This document shows, one piece after another, positions 1-9,166 of a DNA stretch of 56,469 bases. Each line of letters starts with the position of its first letter. Position 1 is the stretch's first letter. The DNA comes from Soonwooa sp032062245 (GTDB taxonomy: Bacteria > Bacteroidota > Bacteroidia > Flavobacteriales > Weeksellaceae), in the NCBI RefSeq assembly GCF_032062245.1, contig NZ_DAMBQF010000016.1, forward strand, positions 1 through 56,469, read 5' to 3'. The notes under the pieces are model-generated. The model had not been told where the DNA came from. It saw nothing but the letters and a program-made list of their open reading frames with translations, and did not search any database. The translations under genes were made by a program, and so were the position numbers.

Positions 1-58
1 GCTCAAAATTTTTCAGAATAACTTTTCAACTTACACAGTTAGTGAGATACTACCTATT

Positions 59-96
59 AAAAAATAGCCACAAGAAAATTTATCATCTTGTGGCTA
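59..96 (-). terminator. Rho-independent terminator downstream of the LamG/T9SS gene
   Basis: An 11-bp perfect inverted repeat (TAGCCACAAGA at 65-75 with TCTTGTGGCTA at 86-96) is followed on the minus strand by a run of T (plus-strand A at 59-64). It lies about 70 bp past the stop of the minus-strand LamG gene and would end its transcript. Confidence 0.75.
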
Positions 97-166
97 ATTA
101 TTTAATTAATATTGGGGTCAATAAAAAGTTTTTTAATAATCAGGTTAATAAGCTTACTCATCATTT

Positions 167-1819
167 TTATTTTTTGATAAATTTATGTGATTCTGTATTA
201 CCCTCTTTTGTTGCAATTACAATTGTGTATACTCCTTTTGGTAGATGATTTACCGCTACTTTTTTTTCTTCAGATAATGTTGTTTTATATAGAGCAATTT
301 TGCCTGTATTGTCATATATTTTTATCCAAGTATTATTTGAAATTTCACCTTTAATTTGAATATAATCTGAAGTTGGATTCGGAAAGATCGTAAATTTATT
401 ATTTCCTTTTTCTATATCTTTTACAGAAAGTGAATTTGAAGTTCTATAATTTTTTAGTTGTGATATTTCTTGAGATGATAATGCGCGATTATAGAAAAAT
501 AACACATCAATTTTGCCATTAAATCTTTTTACAGGAGATAACGTGCCACCACTAGTACCGCCACCTAAATAAACGGATTTTAGGTTGTTAAGTAATCCTA
601 CAGCATTGTAACCACTAGTATTCATTCCATAATCTATTCCATCAAAGTACATGCGCATTCCTATGTTGGCAGAAGTTTTATGTACAATTGCAATATGATG
701 CCAACCACCTGTGCCAAAACCTATATTCTTTTCACTCCAAATATTATTCACGCCAAGCCAGCCCCATGCATCATAAATTGCTGTAGGGTTTACTTGATGT
801 CTGAAATACAGTGTTTCATTCATCTCAAAGACTGTAGGATAAGGTATTGTAGCAGTTATGCCATCAGTATAGTACCAAAATGCAATGGTAAATTCTTCGT
901 TTCCTAGATCGTTAGAAATGTTACCGCTTCCTGGTATTCCGTTTTTATTCATTAATGAATATGATTGTTGAAAAGAAATACCTTTTCCGTTAATCGTATT
1001 TACAAAAGGGATATTGTTATTATTGGTTTCTTGAAATTTGTAGTTTCCGTTATGACTGGTTAAATTATTTTCAAAATTAAAATAAGCAAGTAAATTGGTG
1101 GTAGGGTAAGAGTTGGTAACCTCTCCTTGGTATTCATTAAAAATCTGTTGTTCTGTTAAGGTTGTATCATATATTTTCAAATCATCAATCTGGAAACCTT
1201 TGTCAGAAGATAAACCAGAAGCTCCTGTTGTACCTATATATAATTTTTTCTCTGAACTATTCGTGTTAATTGTTATATTAGAGGTTCCAACTAACTGCCC
1301 ATTGATAAAAAGATTTCCTTTTGAAAGAGAACTAGAAGGGTTATAAGTAGCAGCAATGTGATACCATGTTCCAAATTTAAAATATTGGACTTTGTTGGTT
1401 TCATTTCCCCAATAATAATTTCTTATGGTATTGTTTGGACCATGGCTAAATCCAAAAGATTCTCCATTAGAATTAGCACCATATCCTACAAAATGCTGAA
1501 TGTCATACTGAGTTATGTCTGTAATTCTTACCCAAAAAGATATGGTTCTTGCTGCATTACCAACAGGTAAATTAGGGAGTACAGATGAAACAAAAAAATT
1601 GGTTGTGTTAGGAATACGAATTAATGATCCAGATGCAGCTCCGAAACGATCGGGAGAATAATAAGGAGACGCTGTAACTCCATTACTATACATCGTAAAG
1701 GTATGAGCAGGGTTATTGGTTTCTGCTAATGAATTATCAAACTTAAAATGATAAATAGGATTTTGCGCTTTTGTTAAAAAGCCAATCATAATCAATAAAA
1801 TGTAGAAGTATTTTTTCAT
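167..1819 (-). CDS. LamG-domain protein with T9SS C-terminal sorting domain
   Basis: A 550-aa exported surface or secreted protein. Residues 1-18 form a signal peptide ending near TKAQ. Two tandem concanavalin A-like/LamG modules can be recognised: each opens with a YHFKFDNSL or LAYFNFENNL strand and carries the WYHIAATY or GWHHIAIVH motif typical of the fold. The last ~75 residues (FTIFPNPTSDYIQIKG onward, ending in HKFIKK) are a type A Por-secretion sorting domain, so the type IX secretion system should move it across the outer membrane. LamG modules generally bind carbohydrate or protein ligands; the ligand here is unknown. No catalytic domain is visible, so an adhesin or a binding protein is likelier than an enzyme. 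It diverges from the sensor kinase gene with 133 bp between them, which could allow shared control. Confidence 0.85.
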   Translation of the reverse strand: MKKYFYILLIMIGFLTKAQNPIYHFKFDNSLAETNNPAHTFTMYSNGVTASPYYSPDRFGAASGSLIRIPNTTNFFVSSVLPNLPVGNAARTISFWVRITDITQYDIQHFVGYGANSNGESFGFSHGPNNTIRNYYWGNETNKVQYFKFGTWYHIAATYNPSSSLSKGNLFINGQLVGTSNITINTNSSEKKLYIGTTGASGLSSDKGFQIDDLKIYDTTLTEQQIFNEYQGEVTNSYPTTNLLAYFNFENNLTSHNGNYKFQETNNNNIPFVNTINGKGISFQQSYSLMNKNGIPGSGNISNDLGNEEFTIAFWYYTDGITATIPYPTVFEMNETLYFRHQVNPTAIYDAWGWLGVNNIWSEKNIGFGTGGWHHIAIVHKTSANIGMRMYFDGIDYGMNTSGYNAVGLLNNLKSVYLGGGTSGGTLSPVKRFNGKIDVLFFYNRALSSQEISQLKNYRTSNSLSVKDIEKGNNKFTIFPNPTSDYIQIKGEISNNTWIKIYDNTGKIALYKTTLSEEKKVAVNHLPKGVYTIVIATKEGNTESHKFIKK

Positions 1820-1952
1820 AATTTTAATATTAGTTGTACAAATATGACTTTTATAAATTTCAACTTAACACCCGTTTTAAATGAAACCTTGTTTTCGGTG
1901 AGTGAAATAGTTTTTTGCATGGAGTAATATTTATTAATTTGTAATTAGAAAA

Positions 1953-4766
1953 ATGAAATTCTTTTTATCATACCTTTTTTTGGTTTTCTGGGCGACTTTT
2001 ATAAATGCTCAGAATATTTTCTATGATCAATTAAATACAGAGTCTGGATTGCCAAGCTCAACTGTTTTTGATATATTTCAAGATTCAAAACGCTTTATAT
2101 GGCTGGCTACAGAAGAAGGGCTAATAAAGTATAATGGTGTAGATTTTAAAACTTATTCTCATCCAGACTTGCATTCTAAATCTGGATCTAACATAAAAGA
2201 AGATGTTTTAGGTAGAGTTTGGTATCAAACTTTTGATGGGTATCTTTATTATGTAAACAGTAAAGATGAGCTAGAAACTTTTTCGCAGACCAATAATATT
2301 GGCTTTGTTAATTTTGTAATTACTAATCAATATTTAATAAAAGCTCATTGGCAAGGTATTGAAATAAGAGATTTGTACTCTCTTAAAAAAATTAAAAATA
2401 TAAAAATTAAAAAATTCCAAACCAGTTTTTTAGATGTTTTAGATGATGAAATTATCTTAGGAAATGAAACTACACAAACCATATCCCTAAAGAAATGGAA
2501 AACTAAGATTATTGAAAACAAAGAAATAAAGCGGAGTATAAAAGTTCTTTCTTACAAACTCGGCAACCAAATTTATTTTTTCACTCAAGACAAATATTTT
2601 AAGTGTAAACTTCTTAGTTTTGATAAAGAAAAATTTACGCACTTAGCTAATTTTTCTATTGATAAACAGGTTCAAAATTTTGAAATTATCAATCAGGAGG
2701 TTTGGTTATGTACCAAGGAAGGAGTAAGAGTCTTCTCAATGAATGGTAAAGAATTATCGTTCACTAAAAATCTTCCCAAAGATGATATTTCTAAAGTTTT
2801 TAAAGATAAGAACAATGTTTTTTGGTTCTCATCGCTTAAAAATGGAGTATATATTATTAAAAATTTTCAGACTTTAGAATTGCAAATCCCTAGTGAAAAG
2901 TTCACTAGTATTACAGATGATGGTGAGAGAATCTATGTGGGAGGGAGCTCTGGTAAAATTTATACCTTAAATGAAAAACTACAGTATCAAAACTATTGGC
3001 AAAGTAAAGATGCTTATCCTGTTTATTACCTTAATTTTAATGCTGATGTAGATTATAATTTTTTCTCAGCAAATGGCTTTTATATTCAACACAAAAAAAG
3101 CAAGCGAATTGCACATTATAATAGTGCGGTAAAACATCTTTTTCCTTTTTCTGAAAATCGTTTTTTAGTATCAGGAACTGGTTTTGTTAATACCATTTCT
3201 ACTCGTCCAAAATTAACTTGGGAAAATAATCTACTTACAAATATAAGAGGAAAATCTATTGTTTATGATGCTCTATATGATAGGGTTTTAGTTGCAAGTA
3301 ATAATGGGTTACTAGAACTTAAAAAAAATAAAGTGTCTTCTTTGTTTTTTAATGGTAAAATACTGCATATTAAAAATTTAATTATAGAAAATGATAGGGT
3401 AATTGCGCTGAGCAACCATGGAGAGCTATTTGAAATTAAAGGATTGGCTATCAAAAAAATTAAAACTAATCGTCTTTTTAATCTAATGTTAAAGGACGAA
3501 AATCAGGTTTTATTGATAGATAAAAACACTGTTTTTAAACTTCAATCTTATCAGTTTAATAAACTTTTTTCTCTAGGAAAATTTTTAAGAATAAAAGGGA
3601 TTAACTATTTTAAAGGCAGTTACTACGCTATAACAGAAGATAAAATTATAAAAATTGACAATAGAAAGACCTCATTTACATCATTTCAAACTCCTCAAAT
3701 AATTATTGAAAACATTGCAGTTAATGGTATGTTAGTTTCTTTAGAAAAAAAACTTAAATATTCAGAAAATGATGTCCAAATAAATTTTAATGTATTAAAT
3801 TTTGATTTTGATGATGATTATCAAATTGTTTATAAAGTTAATGGCGTATTAAAAAATTTAAACAATAATTCTAAAAATATAAAACTCGTAGCGTTAGCGC
3901 CTGGAGAATATTCTATTCAGCTGGGGTTAATGAACAAAAACACGTCAGAAATTAAATTCACTATAAAACCCATTACATTTGAAATTTTACCGCCTTTATG
4001 GAAGCGTGCTTGGTTTATCACTATAATCATATGTAGTTTTTTACTCATGAGCTCCTTGCTGTATCGCTGGAAAATTATACAATTAAAAAGGAAAAATGCA
4101 GAGAAAATAGCGCAAATAACTTTAGAAAAAAATTTAAAAGAATCAAAATTACAACTCATCAAATCCCAGATGAATCCTCATTTCTTTTTCAATGCCATCA
4201 ATAATATCCAATCCTATATATTTACTAATGACACCCAAGTTGCATCAGCCTATTTGTCTAAATTTTCTAAATTAACAAGAAAAATTTTAGAACTATCAGA
4301 CACAGATACGGTTGCCTTACAAGATGAAATAGATACTCTGAAACTTTATTTAGAATTACAAAAAATGAGGTTTGAAGATTTTAACTTTAAAATTTACTAT
4401 GAGCAAGACATTTTTTTGAATGATGTAAGAATCCCAACGATGCTTTTTCAGCCTTATGTAGAAAATGCCATTTTACACGGACTTGCTCATAGTAACGGAG
4501 AAAAAAATCTCTCAATAGAATTTCGTGTTGATAGAACTCGTCAATTAATCACCACAATAAAAGATAACGGAATAGGTAGAGTAAAATCAGCAGAATTAAA
4601 TAAACTCAATACCTCTAAACCTAAATCTTTTGCAACTAAAGCTAATTTAGACCGTATAATGTTACTGAATAAAGATCAATATAATATCACAATAGATTAT
4701 ACAGATCTATATGATGAGAATGAAGAAAGCAACGGAACTCTAGTAACTATAAAAATGAAAATATAA
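1953..4766 (+). CDS. Sensor histidine kinase, LytS type, with beta-propeller sensor region
   Basis: A 937-aa hybrid-free histidine kinase. A signal peptide (residues 1-19, ending FINAQ) leads into a long periplasmic region with two-component-regulator propeller blades (LPSSTVFDIFQDSKRFIWLAT, then TEEGLIKYNG) and a Y_Y_Y-like domain near residues 600-680. One transmembrane helix follows at about 688-706, then a short coiled coil. The His_kinase domain (PF06580 type) has the phospho-acceptor H743 in QMNPHFFFNAINNIQ. The ATPase domain has the N-box PYVENAILHG and the G1 motif DNGIG. The response-regulator gene starts 5 bp downstream, so the two form an operon. Related propeller kinases in Bacteroidota sense extracytoplasmic ligands; the signal here is unknown. 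Confidence 0.93.
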   Translation: MKFFLSYLFLVFWATFINAQNIFYDQLNTESGLPSSTVFDIFQDSKRFIWLATEEGLIKYNGVDFKTYSHPDLHSKSGSNIKEDVLGRVWYQTFDGYLYYVNSKDELETFSQTNNIGFVNFVITNQYLIKAHWQGIEIRDLYSLKKIKNIKIKKFQTSFLDVLDDEIILGNETTQTISLKKWKTKIIENKEIKRSIKVLSYKLGNQIYFFTQDKYFKCKLLSFDKEKFTHLANFSIDKQVQNFEIINQEVWLCTKEGVRVFSMNGKELSFTKNLPKDDISKVFKDKNNVFWFSSLKNGVYIIKNFQTLELQIPSEKFTSITDDGERIYVGGSSGKIYTLNEKLQYQNYWQSKDAYPVYYLNFNADVDYNFFSANGFYIQHKKSKRIAHYNSAVKHLFPFSENRFLVSGTGFVNTISTRPKLTWENNLLTNIRGKSIVYDALYDRVLVASNNGLLELKKNKVSSLFFNGKILHIKNLIIENDRVIALSNHGELFEIKGLAIKKIKTNRLFNLMLKDENQVLLIDKNTVFKLQSYQFNKLFSLGKFLRIKGINYFKGSYYAITEDKIIKIDNRKTSFTSFQTPQIIIENIAVNGMLVSLEKKLKYSENDVQINFNVLNFDFDDDYQIVYKVNGVLKNLNNNSKNIKLVALAPGEYSIQLGLMNKNTSEIKFTIKPITFEILPPLWKRAWFITIIICSFLLMSSLLYRWKIIQLKRKNAEKIAQITLEKNLKESKLQLIKSQMNPHFFFNAINNIQSYIFTNDTQVASAYLSKFSKLTRKILELSDTDTVALQDEIDTLKLYLELQKMRFEDFNFKIYYEQDIFLNDVRIPTMLFQPYVENAILHGLAHSNGEKNLSIEFRVDRTRQLITTIKDNGIGRVKSAELNKLNTSKPKSFATKANLDRIMLLNKDQYNITIDYTDLYDENEESNGTLVTIKMKI

Positions 4767-4771
4767 ATATA

Positions 4772-5518
4772 ATGAAGGCAATAATAATAGAAGATGAAAA
4801 AAGAGCACAAATTTATTTAAAAGGAGTCATCAATCAAGTGGCACCAGAAATAGAAGTGGTAGCTATCTGTGATGATTTGCCATCAGGAGTTTTGGCAATA
4901 AGAAAATTTCAACCAGAGATGGTTTTCCTTGATATAGAAATGCCAAAATATAACGGATTAGAAATTGTGAATTTTTTTGGTAAAGATGAAATCCAATTTA
5001 ACATCATCTTTACAACAGCATATAACCAATATGCTATTCAGGCCTTTAAAACATCAGCCTTGGATTATCTGCTAAAACCAATTGACCCAGAAGAACTAAA
5101 AGAAACAATGGAACGGTATAAACAGAAACAGCTCACCACTTTTCATAAATTACAAGTAGCTAAGTTAAGCATAGCTCATACAGAAAGGATAGCCATTCCT
5201 GATGGTAATAACTTAATAATGATTGAAGTAAATGAAATCCTTTACCTAAAAGCGGATAGTAACTATACTGACATACACTTAACCAATGGAAAAAAATATA
5301 CTACAAGTAGAATTTTGAAAAACTTCGAAGAAACCCTATCTTCTTATTCTCAATTTTTCAGATGTCATAAATCATATATAATTAATATATTACATACGCT
5401 AAAATTTAGTAGAGTAAATGGAGGAACTATAGTTCTAAAAAATGATGTAGAAATACCCATTTCAATAGAAAAAACAGACACTTTTCTAAAAGCATTCAAA
5501 AAAATCCCAAGATTTTGA
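4772..5518 (+). CDS. LytTR-family response regulator
   Basis: A 248-aa transcription factor, cognate to the kinase 5 bp upstream. Residues 1-120 are a CheY-like receiver with the acidic pocket IIEDE, phospho-acceptor D54 in VFLDIEMP, the conserved T/A switch (IIFTTAY) and K102 in LLKPI. Residues ~145-245 form a LytTR DNA-binding domain (ILYLKADSNYTDIHL, then FFRCHKSYIIN). The length is usual for the AlgR/AgrA/LytR family. Target promoters cannot be assigned, but the divergent LamG gene is the nearest candidate. The next gene, rpsL, has its own promoter, so the operon probably ends here, though no classical terminator is obvious apart from a T-rich stretch after the stop. Confidence 0.93.
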   Translation: MKAIIIEDEKRAQIYLKGVINQVAPEIEVVAICDDLPSGVLAIRKFQPEMVFLDIEMPKYNGLEIVNFFGKDEIQFNIIFTTAYNQYAIQAFKTSALDYLLKPIDPEELKETMERYKQKQLTTFHKLQVAKLSIAHTERIAIPDGNNLIMIEVNEILYLKADSNYTDIHLTNGKKYTTSRILKNFEETLSSYSQFFRCHKSYIINILHTLKFSRVNGGTIVLKNDVEIPISIEKTDTFLKAFKKIPRF

Positions 5519-5610
5519 AAAATCAAGTTTTTTTTTAGTCAAATTAAAAAGAAATATTGGGGGTACATAATTATGTAAATCAATATTTTAATTATTTATG
5601 AAATGAAACT

Positions 5611-5640
5611 TTGTTATTTCAAAAAATATTTATAATTTTG
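5611..5640 (+). promoter_or_regulatory. Bacteroidota-type promoter of the str operon
   Basis: TTG at 5611-5613 and TAATTTTG at 5633-5640, separated by 19 bp, match the Bacteroidota housekeeping pattern TTG-N19-TAnnTTTG. Initiation would fall near 5647, giving a leader of about 17 nt before the rpsL start at 5664. Confidence 0.75.
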
Positions 5641-5663
5641 CACCTTAAAATAAAAGCAATTAA

Positions 5664-6077
5664 ATGCCTACTATTCAACAATTAGTAAGAAAAGGAAGAG
5701 CCACGCTTGCCAAGAAGAGCAAATCGGCTGCCCTTGATTCTTGTCCACAAAGACGCGGTGTATGTACGAGAGTATATACAACTACACCTAAGAAACCAAA
5801 CTCTGCACTTAGAAAAGTTGCAAGGGTAAGACTTTCTAACGGTAAAGAAGTCAACGCTTATATCCCGGGCGAAGGACATAATCTTCAAGAGCACTCGATA
5901 GTATTGGTAAGAGGCGGAAGGGTGAAAGACCTACCGGGAGTACGTTACCACATCGTAAGAGGTGCGTTAGACACTGCAGGTGTTAACGGAAGAACACAGA
6001 GAAGATCGAAGTATGGTGCTAAGAGACCAAAACCAGGTCAGGCAGCAGCTGCTCCAGCTAAAGGAAAGAAAAAATAA
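5664..6077 (+). CDS. rpsL: 30S ribosomal protein S12
   Basis: A 137-aa S12, first gene of the str operon. It helps keep decoding accurate at the A site. The N-terminus PTIQQLVRKGR, the loop TTPKKPNSALRK and the loop RVKDLPGVRYH are all present with the lysines that are mutated in streptomycin-resistant strains, so the reading here is wild type. A basic, Ala/Pro-rich tail (PGQAAAAPAKGKKK) extends the usual 124-residue length, as is common in Bacteroidota. rpsG follows 22 bp downstream. Confidence 0.98.
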   Translation: MPTIQQLVRKGRATLAKKSKSAALDSCPQRRGVCTRVYTTTPKKPNSALRKVARVRLSNGKEVNAYIPGEGHNLQEHSIVLVRGGRVKDLPGVRYHIVRGALDTAGVNGRTQRRSKYGAKRPKPGQAAAAPAKGKKK

Positions 6078-6099
6078 TCATTAAATAAGGTACAAGACA

Positions 6100-6576
6100 A
6101 TGAGAAAGACAAAAGCTAAAAAAAGACCGTTGTTACCAGATCCGAAGTTTAATGATCAATTGGTAACAAGATTTGTAAACAACCTTATGTTAGACGGGAA
6201 GAAGTCTATCGCATTCAAGATTTTCTATGATGCGTTAGATATCGTTGAAAACAAAAAAGGTGACAACGAGAAAACTTCTCTAGAAATCTGGAAAGATGCA
6301 TTAACTAACGTTATGCCTCATGTAGAAGTAAGATCTAGAAGAGTTGGAGGTGCTAACTTCCAAATTCCTATGCCAATCAGAGCTGATAGAAAAATTTCTA
6401 TGGCTATGAAATGGTTAATTAAGTACTCTAAAGCAAGAAATGATAAGTCAATGGCTCAGAAATTAGCTGCTGAAGTTATCGCTGCTGCTAAAGAAGAAGG
6501 TGCTGCATATAAAAAGAAAACAGATACTCACAAAATGGCAGAAGCTAACAAAGCTTTCTCTCACTTTAAATTCTAA
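6100..6576 (+). CDS. rpsG: 30S ribosomal protein S7
   Basis: A 158-aa S7, the primary 16S rRNA-binding protein that nucleates assembly of the 30S head. The N-terminus MRKTKAKKRPLLPDPKF and the conserved segments VTRFVNNLMLDGKKSIA and VRSRRVGGANFQIP identify it. Length is normal (156-158 aa). It sits between rpsL and fusA, with 8 bp to the fusA start. Confidence 0.98.
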   Translation: MRKTKAKKRPLLPDPKFNDQLVTRFVNNLMLDGKKSIAFKIFYDALDIVENKKGDNEKTSLEIWKDALTNVMPHVEVRSRRVGGANFQIPMPIRADRKISMAMKWLIKYSKARNDKSMAQKLAAEVIAAAKEEGAAYKKKTDTHKMAEANKAFSHFKF

Positions 6577-6584
6577 TTAAGACA

Positions 6585-8702
6585 ATGAGTAGAGATCTTA
6601 AATTAACTAGAAATATTGGTATTGCTGCGCACATTGATGCTGGTAAGACTACAACAACTGAACGTATCTTATTTTATTCAGGTAAAAATCACAAGATTGG
6701 GGAAACTCACGAAGGTGGTTCTACAACTGACTGGATGGAGCAAGAAGCAGAAAGAGGTATCACTATTACTTCTGCAGCTGTAACTGTTGATTGGAAATTC
6801 CCAACAGAGCAAGGTAAGCCACTTCCAGATGCTAAAGATTACCATTTTAACGTAATCGATACACCGGGACACGTTGACTTTACTGTTGAGGTTAACCGTT
6901 CATTAAGAGTGTTAGATGGTTTAGTGTTCTTATTTTCTGCTGTTGATGGTGTTGAGCCACAATCAGAAACTAACTGGAGACTAGCTGACAATTACAAAGT
7001 TCCTAGAATGGGATTTGTAAACAAAATGGACCGTCAAGGTGCAGACTTCCTTAATGTTTGTAACCAAGTTAAAACAATGTTAGGTTCTAATGCAGTGCCT
7101 ATCGTTTTACCAATTGGTGAAGAAGCAGACTTTAAAGGTGTTGTAGACTTAGTTAAAAATAGAGCTATCGTTTGGCATGATGATAACTATGGTTCTACTT
7201 TCGACATCGTTGACATTCCTGAATCAATGTTAGACGAAGTTAAGCAATTCAGAGGTCAATTGATCGAAGAGATTGCAGCTTATGACGAAAACCTTCTTGA
7301 GAAGTTTATGGAAGACGAAAACTCTATTACAGAGGAGGAAATCCATACAGCTTTAAGAGCAGCAACTTTGGATATGTCCATCATTCCAATGACTTGTGGG
7401 TCTTCATTCAAAAATAAAGGTGTACAGTTTATGTTAGATGCTGTTTGTCGTTATTTACCATCTCCGATGGATAAAGAAGCGATCCACGGTACTAACCCTA
7501 AGACTGATGAGCCTATTAGCAGAAAACCATCTGTTAATGATCCATTCGCAGCCTTAGCATTCAAAATTGCTACTGACCCATTCGTAGGTCGTTTAGCATT
7601 CTTTAGAGCTTACTCTGGTAGATTAGATGCTGGTTCTTATATTCTTAACACAAGATCTGGTAACAGAGAAAGAATCTCTCGTATCTTCCAAATGCACGCT
7701 AATAAGCAAGAGCCTATCGAATTTATCGAGGCTGGTGATATTGGTGCTGCTGTAGGATTTAAAGATATTAAAACAGGTGATACATTATGTGATGAAAAGA
7801 GCCCTATCGTTCTTGAATCTATGGTTTTCCCAGATCCAGTAATTGGTATCGCAGTTGAGCCTAAAACTAAGGCTGACCAAGATAAAATGGGTAACGCTTT
7901 GGCCAAATTGGCTGAAGAAGATCCAACTTTCACGGTTAAAACTGACGAGGCTTCTGGACAAACGATCATCTCTGGTATGGGTGAGCTTCACTTAGATATC
8001 ATCGTAGACCGTATGAGAAGAGAGTTCAAGGTTGAAGTTAACCAAGGACAACCTCAAGTAGAGTACAAAGAAGCTTTAACAGTTACAGCTAACCACAGAG
8101 AAGTTTACAAAAAACAATCAGGTGGTAGAGGTAAGTTCGCAGATATCGTATTCGAAATTGGTCCTGCAGACGAAGGTAAAACAGGTCTTGAATTCGTTAA
8201 CGAAATTAAAGGTGGTAACATTCCTAAGGAATTTATCCCTTCAGTAGAGAAAGGTTTCAAAGAAGCAATGAAAAATGGTCCATTAGCAGGATTCGAAGTT
8301 GACTCAATGAAAGTTACTCTTAAGGACGGTTCATTCCACGCGGTTGACTCTGATCAATTATCTTTCGAATTAGCTGCTAAGTTAGGTTTCAAATCTGTTG
8401 GTAAAGCTGCTAAAGCTGTTATCATGGAGCCAATCATGAAACTTGAAGTAGTAACTCCAGAAGAATATATGGGAGATATCGTTGGTGACCTTAACAGAAG
8501 AAGAGGTACAGTTAACGGTATGGATGACAGAAATAACGCTAAAGTTATCAAAGCATTCGTTCCACTTTCAGAAATGTTTGGTTATGTAACATCATTAAGA
8601 ACATTATCTTCTGGTAGAGCATCGTCTTCTATGGAATTCGAAAGATACGAAGCTGCTCCTAATAACGTTGCTGAAGACGTAATCGCTAAAGCTAAAGGTT
8701 AA
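6585..8702 (+). CDS. fusA: Elongation factor G
   Basis: A 705-aa translocation GTPase. G-domain motifs are all visible: G1 AHIDAGKT (residues ~15-22), switch I RGITITSAA, G3 DTPGHVDF and G4 NKMD. Domains II-V follow, including GMGELHLDII in domain III and the EPIMKLEV segment of domain V. Full length for the canonical FusA1 type. It is the third gene of the str operon; rpsJ starts 17 bp after its stop. Codon use (many GGT, AAC, CGT/AGA choices) looks like that of a highly expressed gene. Confidence 0.99.
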   Translation: MSRDLKLTRNIGIAAHIDAGKTTTTERILFYSGKNHKIGETHEGGSTTDWMEQEAERGITITSAAVTVDWKFPTEQGKPLPDAKDYHFNVIDTPGHVDFTVEVNRSLRVLDGLVFLFSAVDGVEPQSETNWRLADNYKVPRMGFVNKMDRQGADFLNVCNQVKTMLGSNAVPIVLPIGEEADFKGVVDLVKNRAIVWHDDNYGSTFDIVDIPESMLDEVKQFRGQLIEEIAAYDENLLEKFMEDENSITEEEIHTALRAATLDMSIIPMTCGSSFKNKGVQFMLDAVCRYLPSPMDKEAIHGTNPKTDEPISRKPSVNDPFAALAFKIATDPFVGRLAFFRAYSGRLDAGSYILNTRSGNRERISRIFQMHANKQEPIEFIEAGDIGAAVGFKDIKTGDTLCDEKSPIVLESMVFPDPVIGIAVEPKTKADQDKMGNALAKLAEEDPTFTVKTDEASGQTIISGMGELHLDIIVDRMRREFKVEVNQGQPQVEYKEALTVTANHREVYKKQSGGRGKFADIVFEIGPADEGKTGLEFVNEIKGGNIPKEFIPSVEKGFKEAMKNGPLAGFEVDSMKVTLKDGSFHAVDSDQLSFELAAKLGFKSVGKAAKAVIMEPIMKLEVVTPEEYMGDIVGDLNRRRGTVNGMDDRNNAKVIKAFVPLSEMFGYVTSLRTLSSGRASSSMEFERYEAAPNNVAEDVIAKAKG

Positions 8703-8719
8703 TTTTAAATTAGATTAAA

Positions 8720-9025
8720 ATGTCACAAAGAATCAGAATAAAACTTAAGTCTTACGATTACAATTTAGTAGACAAATCTGCTGAGAAAATCGTAAAAACG
8801 GTTAAAGCAACTGGTGCTGTAGTTAACGGTCCAATCCCTTTACCAACTAACAAAAGAATCTTCACTGTGTTGAGATCTCCGCACGTTAACAAGAAAGCAA
8901 GAGAACAATTCCAATTATCAGCTCACAAGAGATTGATGGATATCTACTCTTCTTCTTCTAAAACTGTAGACGCTCTTATGAAGTTAGAACTTCCTTCAGG
9001 TGTTGATGTAGAAATTAAAGTGTGA
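8720..9025 (+). CDS. rpsJ: 30S ribosomal protein S10
   Basis: A 101-aa S10 (also NusE in antitermination). QRIRIKLKSYDYNLVDKSAEKIV at the N-terminus and GPIPLPTNKRIFTVLRSPHVNKKAREQF are diagnostic. It is the last gene of the str operon here: a strong terminator follows at 9053-9087. In most Bacteroidota rplC comes next; here rplC is almost 12 kb away (see finding). Confidence 0.98.
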   Translation: MSQRIRIKLKSYDYNLVDKSAEKIVKTVKATGAVVNGPIPLPTNKRIFTVLRSPHVNKKAREQFQLSAHKRLMDIYSSSSKTVDALMKLELPSGVDVEIKV

Positions 9026-9052
9026 TACTAGCATACTTTGCTATGATTATAG

Positions 9053-9087
9053 AATCCCTTTCCATTATTTGGAAAGGGATTTTTTTT
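9053..9087 (+). terminator. Rho-independent terminator of the str operon
   Basis: Perfect 11-bp stem AATCCCTTTCC / GGAAAGGGATT (9053-9063 and 9071-9081) with a 7-nt loop and a T run to 9087, 28 bp after the rpsJ stop. Confidence 0.92.
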
Positions 9088-9144
9088 ATGCTTGTTCGTG
9101 ACAAAAATCATTCATCAGCGTTTATTTAGAATTAATAAAAATAA

Positions 9145-9152
9145 TAGATTTG
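9145..9152 (+). promoter_or_regulatory. -7 promoter element of the TonB-dependent receptor gene
   Basis: TAGATTTG matches TAnnTTTG, 14 bp before the chosen ATG at 9167, after the str terminator. No good TTG is seen at the expected distance upstream, so only the -7 element is called. The 5' leader would be very short. Confidence 0.45.
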
Positions 9153-9166
9153 TAAAAAATAAATAC

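Noticed and set aside
42..248. Plus-strand 68-aa open frame at the window start
   Set aside because: It covers the terminator of, and runs antisense into, the LamG gene and has no gene-like features.
9092..9166. Upstream ATG for the TonB-dependent receptor
   Set aside because: It would place 25 basic residues before the signal peptide, and the frame spans the predicted promoter next to the str terminator.
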